A DNA stretch of 64,000 nucleotides from Lysinibacillus cavernae. Its GTDB lineage: Bacteria > Bacillota > Bacilli > Bacillales_A > Planococcaceae. Positions 8,198-18,088 of this stretch are shown in pieces. Under the pieces are notes generated by a model. The model made no database searches. It saw nothing but the letters and a program-made list of their open reading frames with translations, and was not told the origin of the DNA. Both the position numbers and the translations under genes were made by a program. The DNA lies in assembly GCF_009724685.1 (NCBI RefSeq), contig NZ_WMEF01000004.1, positions 124,001-188,000 of the forward strand, read 5' to 3'. Each line of letters opens with the position of its first letter. Positions within the stretch are counted from its first letter, which is position 1.

Positions 8198-8209
8198 AGT
8201 TACCTCCAA

Positions 8210-9706
8210 TTAATTTGTTTTTGGATCTAAAGCATCTCGCAAACCGTCTCCTAAGAAGTTAAAGGAGAGAACGAGAAGCATAATACAAAGACCTGGGAAA
8301 ATAGCGACATATGAATGTGTTTCCAGGTACGTACTACCAACTTTTAAAATATTGCCCCATTCGGGAATATGAGGCTCAATACCAAGCCCTAAAAAACTTA
8401 AACTACTTGTTGAGATAACGGCTCCACCAATCGTTAAGGTTGCTTTTACAATCATTGGTGCTAATGAATTGGGTACAATGTGCTTGAAAATAATAGCTGC
8501 ATCAGATGCACCTAAAGCTCTTGCTGATTCTACAAATTCATAATTAGCAAGCTGCATAACATTTGCGCGCATTGTACGAGCATAGGTTGGAATTGCTCCA
8601 ACACTCAGTGCAATAATGAGATTCACCGTATTAGCACCAAACGCAGCGATAATAGCAATCGCTAACAAAATGCCCGGGATGGCATATAAAATATCAAGAC
8701 TGCGCATGATGATGTTGTCTGTTGATTTCCCATAATAGCCCGAAAACGCTCCTAATGTTCCTCCGATAACTGCTGGAATAATCGTTGAGAAAAATCCGAC
8801 AATTAACGAAATCTGCGCCCCGAATACAATGCGAGAAAATAAATCTCGCCCGTAATTATCTGTGCCTAGTGGATATTCTATTGATGGTGTTTGCAATAAT
8901 GCTCCGTAGTTATTTTCTGTAGCAAAGTCATAGTCGAAGGTCCAAGAGCTTGTGACAGACAATGAGAACATGAAAATAATGAAGAATAAGCCGAATACTG
9001 CCATCGTATTGCGTAAAATCTTTTCCCATATTTTTTGCCACTTCTCAATAGAAGAAGGATTTGCCTTTCGTGCTTTTTGAATAAGGCTATATCCTAGTAA
9101 TGTCGCAAATAGATTACCAGTGAAAGTGGCAAATAGCAGTAAAATACCAGGAATGAACATCCATTTAGGCGCATCAGTGGGTGTGACAAATTTAGTGCAT
9201 AAAATAGCCATCACGATATAAATAAGAGCGAGTACTAAGAAAACACCCATCGCCAGTAAAAAGGTATCTGTTACATATGGTTTAAATAAGTTCAACGCTG
9301 CAATACCGATGATGAAAAATTGTGTAATAAAGGCATAGGCAGCAAAAGTATATTCGGCTGTCTTTCTTTTTGACACAAGCATAAACGCAAAAGACGTCGA
9401 AAAAATATTACCGGACAATATAGTTAATAACAGTGGGTAGCCAAACATACGGGTGCTTTTTTGAATTTCACCATGCTTTGCTAAATCCTTTTTAAGTCTT
9501 AAATTTACGAAAGCTACATAAGCCGTGGTAACGGCGTAAGTAATAAAAAAGAGTAAGACAACTGGTCGCCAGCTAGTAGAAGAAAAATTATAGCTATAGG
9601 CCAGAAACAATAAAGAAAACAGTAAGGAAAAGACAAAAGTAAAATGAGAATTGACATATTCCTGTGTAATCTTCAAGAGTAGTTTGACATGTAAGATGTT
9701 TTTCAC
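8210..9706 (-). CDS. ABC peptide/nickel transporter permease, OppC type with N-terminal membrane extension
   Basis: The C-terminal 270 residues are a standard DppC/OppC permease: an LGTDNYGRDLFSRI motif, six-span core, EAA-like loop FVESARALGASDAAIIFKHI and SFLGLGIEPHIPEWG. The first about 225 residues are not part of the usual family (normally about 300 aa in total). They add roughly six membrane spans and contain an internal repeat: FGYPLLLTILSGNIFSTSF near 85 resembles FIPGILLLFATFTGNLFATL near 185. The GTG at 9706 has GGAGGATC upstream. It is 12 bases ahead of the binding-protein gene. Partner of the OppB-type permease upstream. Confidence 0.9.
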   Translation of the reverse strand: MKNILHVKLLLKITQEYVNSHFTFVFSLLFSLLFLAYSYNFSSTSWRPVVLLFFITYAVTTAYVAFVNLRLKKDLAKHGEIQKSTRMFGYPLLLTILSGNIFSTSFAFMLVSKRKTAEYTFAAYAFITQFFIIGIAALNLFKPYVTDTFLLAMGVFLVLALIYIVMAILCTKFVTPTDAPKWMFIPGILLLFATFTGNLFATLLGYSLIQKARKANPSSIEKWQKIWEKILRNTMAVFGLFFIIFMFSLSVTSSWTFDYDFATENNYGALLQTPSIEYPLGTDNYGRDLFSRIVFGAQISLIVGFFSTIIPAVIGGTLGAFSGYYGKSTDNIIMRSLDILYAIPGILLAIAIIAAFGANTVNLIIALSVGAIPTYARTMRANVMQLANYEFVESARALGASDAAIIFKHIVPNSLAPMIVKATLTIGGAVISTSSLSFLGLGIEPHIPEWGNILKVGSTYLETHSYVAIFPGLCIMLLVLSFNFLGDGLRDALDPKTN

Positions 9707-9719
9707 AGGTGATCCTCCT

Positions 9720-11150
9720 TTAAGACTTCTTCATTTTTGAACGAATGCGTGGATCAAAAAAGGCATACATGATATCAATCAGTAAATTGACAATAGATAT
9801 CGTGATGGCAATATAAACAACGCCTCCAAGAATGGCTGGAATATCAGGGATAAATTGTTTATCAACGATATAGCTACCAATCCCACTAATGTTGAATACC
9901 TTTTCTGTAACAGATGCGCCCCCCAACATACCTCCAAAAAGAAGTCCAATCACCGTAATAATCGGAATCATGGCATTGCGAATGGCATGCTTTGAAATTA
10001 CTTTGAATTCACTTAAGCCCTTTGCTTTTGCTGTAATAATATAGTCCTCATGAATTACCTCTAACATACTTGACCGTGTCATCCTAGCAATGGATGCTGT
10101 GATGGATGTGCCCAAAACAATAACTGGCATAATGAGCGATAACCAATTTTGAGGGTTATAGGTTGCTGGAAACCATTGCAACTTTAAAGCGAACGTCAAA
10201 ATAAATATTAAACCTTGCCAAAAACTTGGAATTGATAAACCGATTAAAGCAATGAACATAAAGGTATAATCCAAATACGAATTTGGACGAACAGCTGAAA
10301 TAATACCGACTGGAATAGCAATGGCGATAGCCATTAACAAGGACAAAACGGCAATTTCAAGTGTGACTGGGAATTTATTAGCAATACTGTGTGTAATATC
10401 TTCTTTACCTGCAAAGGATGTACCTAAATCAAAAGTGAATAGTCCTGATAGTGCATTCCATAGCTGTGTTAAATAAGGTTGATCTAAACCGTGAATTCGA
10501 TTAAAGTTCGTTATTTGCTCTGGAGTTGCTTCAACTCCGAGTAAATTTCTTGCTGGGTCAAATGGTGATAAATACAAAATGGTAAACACTAATGTAGCCA
10601 CTCCGACAATGACTATGAAGCTTTGTAAAATACGTTCAATGGTAAATTGCAAGAATGGATTCGCAAATAAGATCAGTACTACATAAAATAAAACAGCTGG
10701 TATAAAGGTAAGAGCCACGAAACGTTTGTTTGTTAGTTGCCGATTAAAAAATTGGTCATAGGATAGTTGTTGTATATCCTCTTTTTGTAAATCCTGGTCC
10801 ACTTGCTGTTGTAGCTTTCTTTGAGCTAATTGCTTAGCTGTTGCCTGAATTTGTGATTCTAGTACTGCATCTTTAAAGAATGTAGCTTTTGCTATTTCTT
10901 GTTGTTCAAAGGCCTTCTGCCATTGAGCAACCAAACCATTCTCCATGTAGTACTGACTACGCAATTCAAAAGCCTGATTATAAGTGTTTGAATGTTTTCT
11001 TTTCCGATAGATGAAGTATGTAAAAGGGTGAACTAAAATACTTAATAGAAAAAGAATCAAATTGTAAGGCTTTTGATGCATTAGTTTTTGATAAACCGTA
11101 GAAAAGAACATAAATTCCTTAGGTTTTAAATGATTTTTTGAAGTAACCAT
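9720..11150 (-). CDS. ABC peptide/nickel transporter permease, OppB type with N-terminal extension
   Basis: The C-terminal about 310 residues (from FTIERILQSFIVIVGVATLV) form a DppB/OppB permease with LSPFDPARNLLG, the IHGLDQPYLTQ loop and the EAA-like loop YIITAKAKGLSEFKVISKHA. The family is normally about 310 aa. Here about 165 residues are added in front: one or two membrane spans, then a charged, Gln-rich, helix-forming stretch (about 70-135, e.g. QLAQRKLQQQVDQDLQ) that could be a cytoplasmic coiled coil, then another span. First gene of the minus-strand operon, divergent from the ATPase gene. The added parts may form a lid or scaffold; that is a guess. Confidence 0.9.
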   Translation of the reverse strand: MVTSKNHLKPKEFMFFSTVYQKLMHQKPYNLILFLLSILVHPFTYFIYRKRKHSNTYNQAFELRSQYYMENGLVAQWQKAFEQQEIAKATFFKDAVLESQIQATAKQLAQRKLQQQVDQDLQKEDIQQLSYDQFFNRQLTNKRFVALTFIPAVLFYVVLILFANPFLQFTIERILQSFIVIVGVATLVFTILYLSPFDPARNLLGVEATPEQITNFNRIHGLDQPYLTQLWNALSGLFTFDLGTSFAGKEDITHSIANKFPVTLEIAVLSLLMAIAIAIPVGIISAVRPNSYLDYTFMFIALIGLSIPSFWQGLIFILTFALKLQWFPATYNPQNWLSLIMPVIVLGTSITASIARMTRSSMLEVIHEDYIITAKAKGLSEFKVISKHAIRNAMIPIITVIGLLFGGMLGGASVTEKVFNISGIGSYIVDKQFIPDIPAILGGVVYIAITISIVNLLIDIMYAFFDPRIRSKMKKS

Positions 11151-11271
11151 GCATTTCCTCCAAACATAAATAAAATATTCAGCATTATATTGTATAATTC
11201 CTATCAGTATTGTAAAGTATGGATTATACTTGAAAGTAAGTCAATCACAAATTTTAAAAAGGATGGGTCGA

Positions 11272-13011
11272 ATGAGTGAAAAGCTTTTAGAAATCAATAA
11301 TCTTCGCGTGTCCTTTATCACAGGGGAGACAGAATTTGAAGCTGTTAAAGACGTAAGCTTCCATCTAAATAGAGGTGAAACACTCGGAATTGTAGGAGAA
11401 TCTGGTAGTGGAAAAAGTGTAACGGCACGATCCATTATGCGTTTATTACCATCACCACCTTCTTTTCTGAAATCTGGCACGATTGTGTTTAAAGGGCAAG
11501 AACTCACGGAAATAAGTGAAAAACAAATGGAAGGGATTCGTGGACAAGATATTAGTATGATTTTTCAGGATCCGATGACATCTACAAACCCTACCATTCG
11601 AATAGGAGATCAAGTGGCCGAAAGTTTAATCAAGCATCAGTCCATGTCAAAAACAGAAGCCTATCAACATACTATTGAATTATTAAAACTGGTTGGTATT
11701 CGAGATGCAGAAGAACGGTATCGACAATACCCTCATGAATTTTCGGGTGGTATGCGCCAACGTGTGATGATTGCTATGGCACTCGCATGTAATCCGTCTC
11801 TGCTTATTGCGGATGAGCCAACAACAGCACTTGATGTAACCATTCAAGCTCAAATTTTAAAGTTGATGCGTAATATGCAAAAGAAGATGGGGACGTCAAT
11901 TATTTTAATTACCCATGATTTAGGCGTTGTTGCAGGTATGTGTGACCGTGTCATCGTCATGAAAGAAGGCGAAATTGTAGAACAGGGTACAACGGAAGAG
12001 ATTTTTGCGAATGCAAAGCATCCGTATACTCAAAAACTATTGAATGCGTTACCAAAGCTACATGAGAAAAAACAGCCAAAAGAGATTGCTAATATTCAGC
12101 CAGGTATCGATAAAAATAAGCCTTTGATTGAGGTAACTCATCTGTCCAAAGAATTTTCATTAGGCCGTGGTCAAACACTGAAAGCTGTCAATGATTTATC
12201 ATTCCATATTTATCCTGGTGAAACATTAGGCTTGGTAGGAGAATCAGGGTCTGGTAAATCCACCACAGGTCGAACAATTCTCCAGCTTCATCAACCAACA
12301 AATGGAGAGGTTTTATATCAAGGAATACCTGTAACACGACTAACGAAAAAGCAATTAAAGGCAATGCGTCGTCATATGCAAATTATTTTCCAAGACCCCT
12401 ATTCGTCGTTAAATCCCCGCAAAAAAATCTTAGATATAATTGGGGAAGCTCTTGATATTCATGGTTTAGTGAAGACCCATGAAGAGAGACTGCAACGAGT
12501 AGAAGAATTGCTTGAACTTGTCGGTTTAAAGCAAGAGCATGCTATGCGCTATCCTCATGAATTTTCAGGTGGTCAGCGACAGCGAATAGGCATTGCTAGA
12601 GCATTAGCGGTTGAGCCTAATTTCATTGTTTGTGATGAACCTTTATCAGCATTAGATGTTTCCATTCAAAAGCAGATTGTCGATTTGTTAAAGGAATTAC
12701 AACAAAAACTTGGTTTGACGTATTTATTTATTGCGCATGATCTATCGATGGTGAAGCATATTAGTGATCGTGTAGCGGTCATGTATGGTGGAAAAATTGT
12801 AGAATTGGCGGAAAGTGAAGAGCTATATGCGAATCCACAGCATCCCTATACACGTGCCTTATTGCGTTCCATTCCAATTCCAGATCCTGTGATTGAAAAA
12901 CAGAAATATAGTGATGCCGAACATACAGAAGAGGTGAAAGTTCGCTATGAAGTGGAAAATAGCCAACTTGTAGAGGTTTCTCCTAACCATTGGGTAGCTG
13001 TAACAACATGA
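11272..13011 (+). CDS. fused peptide ABC transporter ATPase (DppD-DppF type, two nucleotide-binding domains)
   Basis: A 579-residue protein with two complete ATPase domains. The first has Walker A GESGSGKS at about 42-49 and signature FSGGMRQR. The second repeats GESGSGKS and has FSGGQRQR, each with Walker B and H-loop ([18 protein letters not shown]). The first half is DppD-like and the second DppF-like, as in the GsiA/YejF fusion type. The start is set at the ATG at 11272 ([15 protein letters not shown]), preceded by AAAAAGGA; the frame is open back to 11230. It is divergent from the oppB-like gene and almost certainly supplies the ATPase for that transporter. Confidence 0.95.
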   Translation: MSEKLLEINNLRVSFITGETEFEAVKDVSFHLNRGETLGIVGESGSGKSVTARSIMRLLPSPPSFLKSGTIVFKGQELTEISEKQMEGIRGQDISMIFQDPMTSTNPTIRIGDQVAESLIKHQSMSKTEAYQHTIELLKLVGIRDAEERYRQYPHEFSGGMRQRVMIAMALACNPSLLIADEPTTALDVTIQAQILKLMRNMQKKMGTSIILITHDLGVVAGMCDRVIVMKEGEIVEQGTTEEIFANAKHPYTQKLLNALPKLHEKKQPKEIANIQPGIDKNKPLIEVTHLSKEFSLGRGQTLKAVNDLSFHIYPGETLGLVGESGSGKSTTGRTILQLHQPTNGEVLYQGIPVTRLTKKQLKAMRRHMQIIFQDPYSSLNPRKKILDIIGEALDIHGLVKTHEERLQRVEELLELVGLKQEHAMRYPHEFSGGQRQRIGIARALAVEPNFIVCDEPLSALDVSIQKQIVDLLKELQQKLGLTYLFIAHDLSMVKHISDRVAVMYGGKIVELAESEELYANPQHPYTRALLRSIPIPDPVIEKQKYSDAEHTEEVKVRYEVENSQLVEVSPNHWVAVTT

Positions 13012-13134
13012 TAGCTTGAATGTAGTAGCTTAATATTTTACAATAGAAAAATCGTGAAACTTTTTGTCTTCAGGACGATGAGTTGACAAATCTTAAGTAT
13101 AAAAAAAGATGACTAGTTGTGAGGAGCCTACTAC

Positions 13135-13484
13135 ATGAAAATGTAAGATATAAAAACATTAATAACAAGTGGTACGATTATTCTTGCTGTAACATTGTAC
13201 ATGATATTTGGCAGATCTCCTGCGGATCAGCAAGGTACTATATCCATCGAACAAGTGGAATAAACGCTTTGAGATAGACTATATTAAAGCATATGATGGC
13301 GATACGATTCAGGCGACAATTAATGGTGAGAAACGAAAAATTCGTCTGTTAATGGTTGATACACCAGAAATGAATTATGACAAAGGTTGCGCCCAGCCAT
13401 ATGCTGAACAAGCAAAAGAATTTATTGAAAAGGCTAAAAAAGTGTAAGCAGTCTATGATGTTGGCCCAGAAACAGACAATTATA
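13135..13484 (+). pseudogene. broken membrane-anchored thermonuclease (5' part)
   Basis: Frame 1 from 13135 encodes an N-terminal membrane anchor (DIKTLITSGTIILAVTLYMIF) but has TAA at codon 4 and again at 13261-13263. One frame over, 13256-13446 encodes the first half of a staphylococcal-nuclease (SNase) domain: KAYDGDTIQ, then KIRLLMVDTPEMN. A TAA at 13445-13447 interrupts it, and homology continues as AVYDVGPETDNY up to 13484. There the gene stops abruptly and a terminator begins. The missing 3' half matches the fragment at 28664-28921. Confidence 0.8.
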
Positions 13485-13550
13485 TCAGTCTCAAAACAAT
13501 AGAATACACTTGGTGTTATGATCTTCGGTTTTGAGACTGAAGATTTTTTT
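13485..13550 (+). terminator. terminator at the island's left edge
   Basis: CAGTCTCAAAAC (13486-13497) pairs with GTTTTGAGACTG (13528-13539), followed by AGATTTTTTT. It begins exactly where nuclease homology ends. Confidence 0.65.
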
Positions 13551-13683
13551 ATGTGTAAGGGAATAATTAAATTGTAATTGAAAATTCTTAGTAGATAATA
13601 AATCAAATTCATTGTGATATTAGTGTAATGATAATAGACTTAAATTTAAGATATTAATGAATGTTAGAAGAGAGGTACGGAAA

Positions 13684-13764
13684 ATGAGTGACAAAGATAT
13701 TAAGACGCTAATTACAAGTGGGACAATTATTTTAGCTTTTGTATTATATTTGATATTCAAATAA
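13684..13764 (+). CDS. 26-residue membrane peptide (nuclease anchor paralogue)
   Basis: MSDKDIKTLITSGTIILAFV and a final LYLIFK: one membrane span, with GAGAGGT upstream. It is nearly identical to the anchor peptide at 13135, and like it precedes an SNase gene. It may be a genuine small gene or what is left of the anchor of a second nuclease copy. Function is unknown. Confidence 0.4.
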   Translation: MSDKDIKTLITSGTIILAFVLYLIFK

Positions 13765-13832
13765 ATCTAAGATCTTCAGTTTTATTTAACTGAGGAGATA
13801 AGAGGGTATAAATTAGAAAGTAGAGTGTAAAT

Positions 13833-14645
13833 TTGAAGAAAATTATTTTTGCTTTATTCATTTCTACATTGGTTTTAAGTGCATGCGCAGAAGAAACTAG
13901 TACGAATATTATTATGAATGAAGATATAGAAGGTCTTATATCATCATCGATAGAAAATGCTGAGAAACACGATGTAAGTAAGTTTGAAGAATATGAACTA
14001 GAAAGTGTAATTGACGGTGATACAATAAGAATAAAATATAACGGCAGCTCTGAAAAAGTTCGTTTATTACTTGTTGATACCCCTGAAACTAATCATGAGA
14101 CATTAGGAGAGCAACCGTACGGACCAGAAGCTAAAGAATTTACTAAGCAACTATTAGCTGGTCAAGATACAGTATATTTAGAATTTGATGTTTCTTATCG
14201 CGATAAATATAAAAGACTACTTGCTTATATTTATACCAAAGAGGGTATAAGTGTTCAAGAGCAGTTGTTGAAAAATGGATTAGCACGTGTGGCTTATATA
14301 TATGAACCAAATACGAAGCATGTAGATTGGTTTAAATCGGTTCAAAAAACTGCACAACAGTCAGCTATTGGTATTTGGTCAATTGAAGACTATGTAACGA
14401 ATCGTGGGTACGACAAGGATGCTTATTATGCTACTACAGAAAATAATAAGAATGATAAGAGAACAGAAAATGAAAAATCTATTACTAATAATAACAGTTG
14501 TGTAATAAAAGGTAATATCAATTCAAAAGGAAATAAGATTTATCATATGCCTGGTCAAGTTAATTATGACAATACAATAGCTGAAAAAATATTCTGCACT
14601 GAAGAAGAGGCAGAGGATGCTGGATTTCTACCAGCAAAGAAATAA
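13833..14645 (+). CDS. thermonuclease-family lipoprotein (SNase domain)
   Basis: A 270-residue surface-attached nuclease. Lipobox LVLSAC (Cys18). The SNase domain covers about 45-190 with the catalytic pattern: DGDTIRI, the VRLLLVDTPET block (Arg, Asp, Glu) and DKYKRLL (second Arg). The C-terminal about 50 residues (CVIKGNINSKG, HMPG, FCTEEEAEDAGF) are the small Cys-containing tail often found on Bacillus secreted nucleases. It should hydrolyse DNA/RNA outside the membrane with Ca2+. TTG start at 13833 with a poor ribosome site. Last gene before an AT-rich gap. Confidence 0.9.
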   Translation: MKKIIFALFISTLVLSACAEETSTNIIMNEDIEGLISSSIENAEKHDVSKFEEYELESVIDGDTIRIKYNGSSEKVRLLLVDTPETNHETLGEQPYGPEAKEFTKQLLAGQDTVYLEFDVSYRDKYKRLLAYIYTKEGISVQEQLLKNGLARVAYIYEPNTKHVDWFKSVQKTAQQSAIGIWSIEDYVTNRGYDKDAYYATTENNKNDKRTENEKSITNNNSCVIKGNINSKGNKIYHMPGQVNYDNTIAEKIFCTEEEAEDAGFLPAKK

Positions 14646-15063
14646 AATAATTAAAATTTCCTATCTCTTTAAAGAAGGGACTTGGTTTTATCTGGTGGAT
14701 TAAGACTCTATTAAGTGATAATAAAATTATACCATTAAATTTCCTTTTCAAGGCAAATAACTGACTAAATCAGATGAATTATTGTATAACATAAAAGGAA
14801 TAAGTATTCAAATTTAAGTGTGGATAAAATGTATTTATTAAAGACTAATAAAACTCTTCTATCTAAATAGGAAGAGTTTTTATTTTTATTTGAGAGTTAT
14901 TTGAGAGTGTGTTTTTCTATTATAACTATGTAATGAATCTGCGTTTAGTCGTTGGACTAGAAGAGTTTAAAAATTATGTAATACTTTTTACTCATTATAC
15001 AAAATGCAAAACGAGGCATTATCCTATTAATTTTTATTCTATATTCGAAACGGAGAGAAAGTA
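14646..15063 (+). other. AT-rich intergenic region
   Basis: No coding frame is supportable. It contains the terminator at 14850-14887 and presumably the promoter of the SLH-protein gene; GGAGAG at 15052-15057 is that gene's ribosome site. Confidence 0.6.
14850..14887 (+). terminator. intrinsic terminator
   Basis: AAACTCTTC and GAAGAGTTT flank a short loop, followed by a T-rich run (14877-14887). Confidence 0.7.
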
Positions 15064-18039
15064 GTGAAAAAAAGCAAAGAATTATTGATAATGACAATTT
15101 GTATGTTATTACTTAGCTTGTTTCCTGTATATTCTGTAGGAGCAGAAGAATCACAAACTGAAGAGACGATAGCGCCGGAAGAATCACAAACAGCGCCGGA
15201 AGGTTCACAAACTGAGGAGACGATAGCACCAGAAGATGTTTCCTATGCAAGACATGAAAAAGTTGGTGATGAGATCTTCCTTGGAGGGAAATACATTGAG
15301 ATGGGGATTTCAAAAGGCGGTTCGTTTGGAACGGCAAGTGCAGCCCCAATAGGTTTCCATCCTACTGGACGTCAAAATTTAGGATTTACAGTGGATTCTG
15401 ATGGGTTTGATAGTGGAGAAGCAATGAGCAGTGGCGATTATTTCTTACCTGGAAGCCCATATGAAGGATTTTATGTTGGTTATAAAGAAAGTGATGTTAG
15501 CACAAAAGTATTTTTAAATTCTTTAGGATCTATGGAGATTCTAATGAGCACTAATGAAGACTTATCAACAGAAGATAGTTTAGTAGCAAAAACTAGTGGG
15601 GTAACGTCTGATGGTGCATTGAAAATAGAACAAACTGTTTCATTTAAAGCAAATGATAAATTCTTTAAAGCTACAGTTAAAATGACGAATATGACAGATA
15701 GAGAACTTTTAGATGTACGCTATATGCGTTCTGTAGACCCTGATATTGATGCGGATAAGAATTCTAGATTTGATACTATCAATTCGGTTCCATTTAACTA
15801 TCCGAATGATGCTAAATCTGTTGTATTATCGAAAGGTCCTATTACTGGGAATGCATTGATATTAATGTCTACAGATTCAAAATCACGCGCATCAATTAAT
15901 AGTTTCAACCCATTTGATCCAATAGCATTTAATAATGACGGTAAAGTAGCTGAAACAACAAATGATTCATTGATTGGTTTAACTTTTGCTGTTGGTAAGA
16001 TGATACCTGGTGAATCTAAAACAGTTGAGTATTTTTATAGTTTAGATAGCAATATTGAACAGACTTTAGAGGATGTTGAAAATAATTCAACACCAACTGT
16101 AAGCAATAATGCAACATTAAGGGACTTAACAGTTAACGACACAACTGTAGCAGAATTTGCATCAGAAAGGGAAATATACAACGTAGAATTACCAGCACGT
16201 ACTACTACGGTTCCGAAAGTAATTGCGACTGTTACAGATAAGGATAAAGCGAGTGCTGTTGTGACGAATGCAACAAGTTTACCAGGTACAACAACAATTG
16301 TTGTCACAGCAGAAGATAGGATTACAACAAAAACATATACAATTAATTTTACGGTTAAAAATTTAAAACCAACTGTAAGTAATAATGCAACATTGAGTAA
16401 TTTAACTGTTAACGCCACAACTGTAGCAGAGTTTGCATCTGAAAGGGAAATATACAACGTAGAATTACCGGCACACACTACTACGGTTCCGAAAGTAATT
16501 GCGACTGTTACAGATAAGGATAAAGCGAGTGCTGTTGTGACGAATGCAACAAGTTTACCAGGTACAACAACAATTGTTGTCACAGCAGAAGATGGGATTA
16601 CAACAAAAACATATACAATTAATTTTACTGTTGAAAAATCAAGTAGTGGCGGTGGTACATGGACGCCAAATCCACCCCCTCCAACAACTAATCCAAGCAC
16701 GACAACAACGAAAATCCAAGTGGCATTAGAAATTGATGGTGACAATCCACTTGAAAAAACAACAGTAGAAATTGAACGCACTAAGCATGCGAATGGTGAA
16801 GTAACAGACTTTGTGAACTTAACACCAGCGAAAGCATTAGAAGCAGTAGAAAAAGCAAAACAAACTGGCAATAGTATTGCACGTATCGTCATTCCTGATG
16901 TGAATGATGAAGTAGATCAAGTAACGGTAGAAATTCCAAAGCAATCTCTACAAACGTTACGTGACAATGGTTTATCTCTAGAAATTTCAACAGAAACTGG
17001 TCATATTGCGATTCTACATAGCTCAATGGAACGCATTGACGACAACTTCTACTTCCGTTTAGTACCAGTGAAGAAGGAAAGCGAGCGTCAAGCGATTGAA
17101 GAACGCGCTAGAGTGGAGAAAGTTGTCCGTGAGACACTACAAAGTAACGATGTGCGTGTGGTAGCTCGTCCAATAACAATTGAAACGAATATGCCAAGTC
17201 GTCCAGTACAAGTAACACTACCACTAAGAGACGTAAAGGTGCCAACAGAAGCAGCTGCACGTCAAGCATTCTTAGAGCAACTAGCCGTGTTTATTGAACA
17301 CTCAGATGGCGAGAAAAAAGTGGTCTTCCCTGAAGTCGTGACAATGGAAAAAGGTGAACTTGGTCTACGTTTCACTGTAGATAAGTTCAGTACGTTTACG
17401 ATTATTCAATTTGAAAAACCAGAGGTAAGTGAGCACGAGGCATATATTAAAGGATTCCCAAATGGAACATTTGGTCCTGATAAGAATGTAACGCGTGCAC
17501 AAGTAGCCATTATGATGGCTCGTATTTTAGGTTATTCAGAAGGACAATCAGTGAACAAATCACCATTTAAAGATGTGGTAAAAGATCATAGTGCTGCAGG
17601 AGCGATTGCCTTTGTCAAAGAACAAGGCATTATGAATGGTGATCAACACGGTAACTTCCATGCAAATGCGAACATTACGCGTGCAGAAATGGCCGCAGTC
17701 GTAGCCAACTTTAAGCAGCTTTCTGTAGAAGAAGGGGGCGCAACTACTTTCAAGGATACAAAAGGCCATTGGGCACAGTGGGTCATTGAAGCAAACCGCG
17801 CTGCAGGCATCATTAATGGTCTTGAGGATGGAAGTTTCGCACCAAATGCAGCTTTAACACGTGCACAAGCTGTCGTGATGATGAACCGCATGTTTGAACG
17901 TGGTCCATTAAACGGCGTCACAAAACCAAGCTTCCCAGATGTCAAAGCAACACATTGGGCATTCAAGGAAATTGAAGAAGCCGCAAACTCTCACTCTTAT
18001 ATAAACGATGAAGATGGAAAAGAGCAGCTTTCAAAATAG
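15064..18039 (+). CDS. SLH-domain cell-surface protein with cadherin-like repeats
   Basis: A 991-residue secreted surface protein with a GTG start and GGAGAG ribosome site. Signal peptide 1-27, then a short acidic repeat (EESQTEETIAPE, three degenerate copies, 28-60). Residues 70-335 are a beta-rich domain I do not recognise. Residues 344-435 and 436-527 are two nearly identical 92-residue cadherin-like beta-sandwich repeats (VTNATSLPGTTTIVVTAED). A Gly/Pro/Thr linker follows, then an unassigned 540-785 domain. Three SLH modules (792 to about 985) carry the TRAQ/TRAE motifs and GFPNGTFGPD. SLH modules hold it to pyruvylated secondary wall polymer. The binding partner is unknown. Confidence 0.88.
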   Translation: MKKSKELLIMTICMLLLSLFPVYSVGAEESQTEETIAPEESQTAPEGSQTEETIAPEDVSYARHEKVGDEIFLGGKYIEMGISKGGSFGTASAAPIGFHPTGRQNLGFTVDSDGFDSGEAMSSGDYFLPGSPYEGFYVGYKESDVSTKVFLNSLGSMEILMSTNEDLSTEDSLVAKTSGVTSDGALKIEQTVSFKANDKFFKATVKMTNMTDRELLDVRYMRSVDPDIDADKNSRFDTINSVPFNYPNDAKSVVLSKGPITGNALILMSTDSKSRASINSFNPFDPIAFNNDGKVAETTNDSLIGLTFAVGKMIPGESKTVEYFYSLDSNIEQTLEDVENNSTPTVSNNATLRDLTVNDTTVAEFASEREIYNVELPARTTTVPKVIATVTDKDKASAVVTNATSLPGTTTIVVTAEDRITTKTYTINFTVKNLKPTVSNNATLSNLTVNATTVAEFASEREIYNVELPAHTTTVPKVIATVTDKDKASAVVTNATSLPGTTTIVVTAEDGITTKTYTINFTVEKSSSGGGTWTPNPPPPTTNPSTTTTKIQVALEIDGDNPLEKTTVEIERTKHANGEVTDFVNLTPAKALEAVEKAKQTGNSIARIVIPDVNDEVDQVTVEIPKQSLQTLRDNGLSLEISTETGHIAILHSSMERIDDNFYFRLVPVKKESERQAIEERARVEKVVRETLQSNDVRVVARPITIETNMPSRPVQVTLPLRDVKVPTEAAARQAFLEQLAVFIEHSDGEKKVVFPEVVTMEKGELGLRFTVDKFSTFTIIQFEKPEVSEHEAYIKGFPNGTFGPDKNVTRAQVAIMMARILGYSEGQSVNKSPFKDVVKDHSAAGAIAFVKEQGIMNGDQHGNFHANANITRAEMAAVVANFKQLSVEEGGATTFKDTKGHWAQWVIEANRAAGIINGLEDGSFAPNAALTRAQAVVMMNRMFERGPLNGVTKPSFPDVKATHWAFKEIEEAANSHSYINDEDGKEQLSK
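16093..16644 (+). repeat. tandem 276-bp duplication inside the SLH gene
   Basis: 16093-16368 and 16369-16644 are direct repeats of 276 bp (92 codons) with few differences. This indicates recent duplication of one cadherin-like domain. Confidence 0.9.
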
Positions 18040-18051
18040 TAAAAGTTAAAT

Positions 18052-18088
18052 GCAAACACCTCATGTATGGATGGGGTGTTTGTTTATG
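18052..18088 (+). terminator. terminator of the SLH gene
   Basis: CAAACACC (18053-18060) and GGTGTTTG form a stem followed by TTTATGTT. Confidence 0.65.

Noticed and set aside
16035..16892. 285-codon open frame on the minus strand inside the SLH gene
   Set aside because: It is antisense to a clear coding sequence, repeats with the 276-bp duplication and has a Val/Thr/Ser-skewed composition produced by the sense codons.
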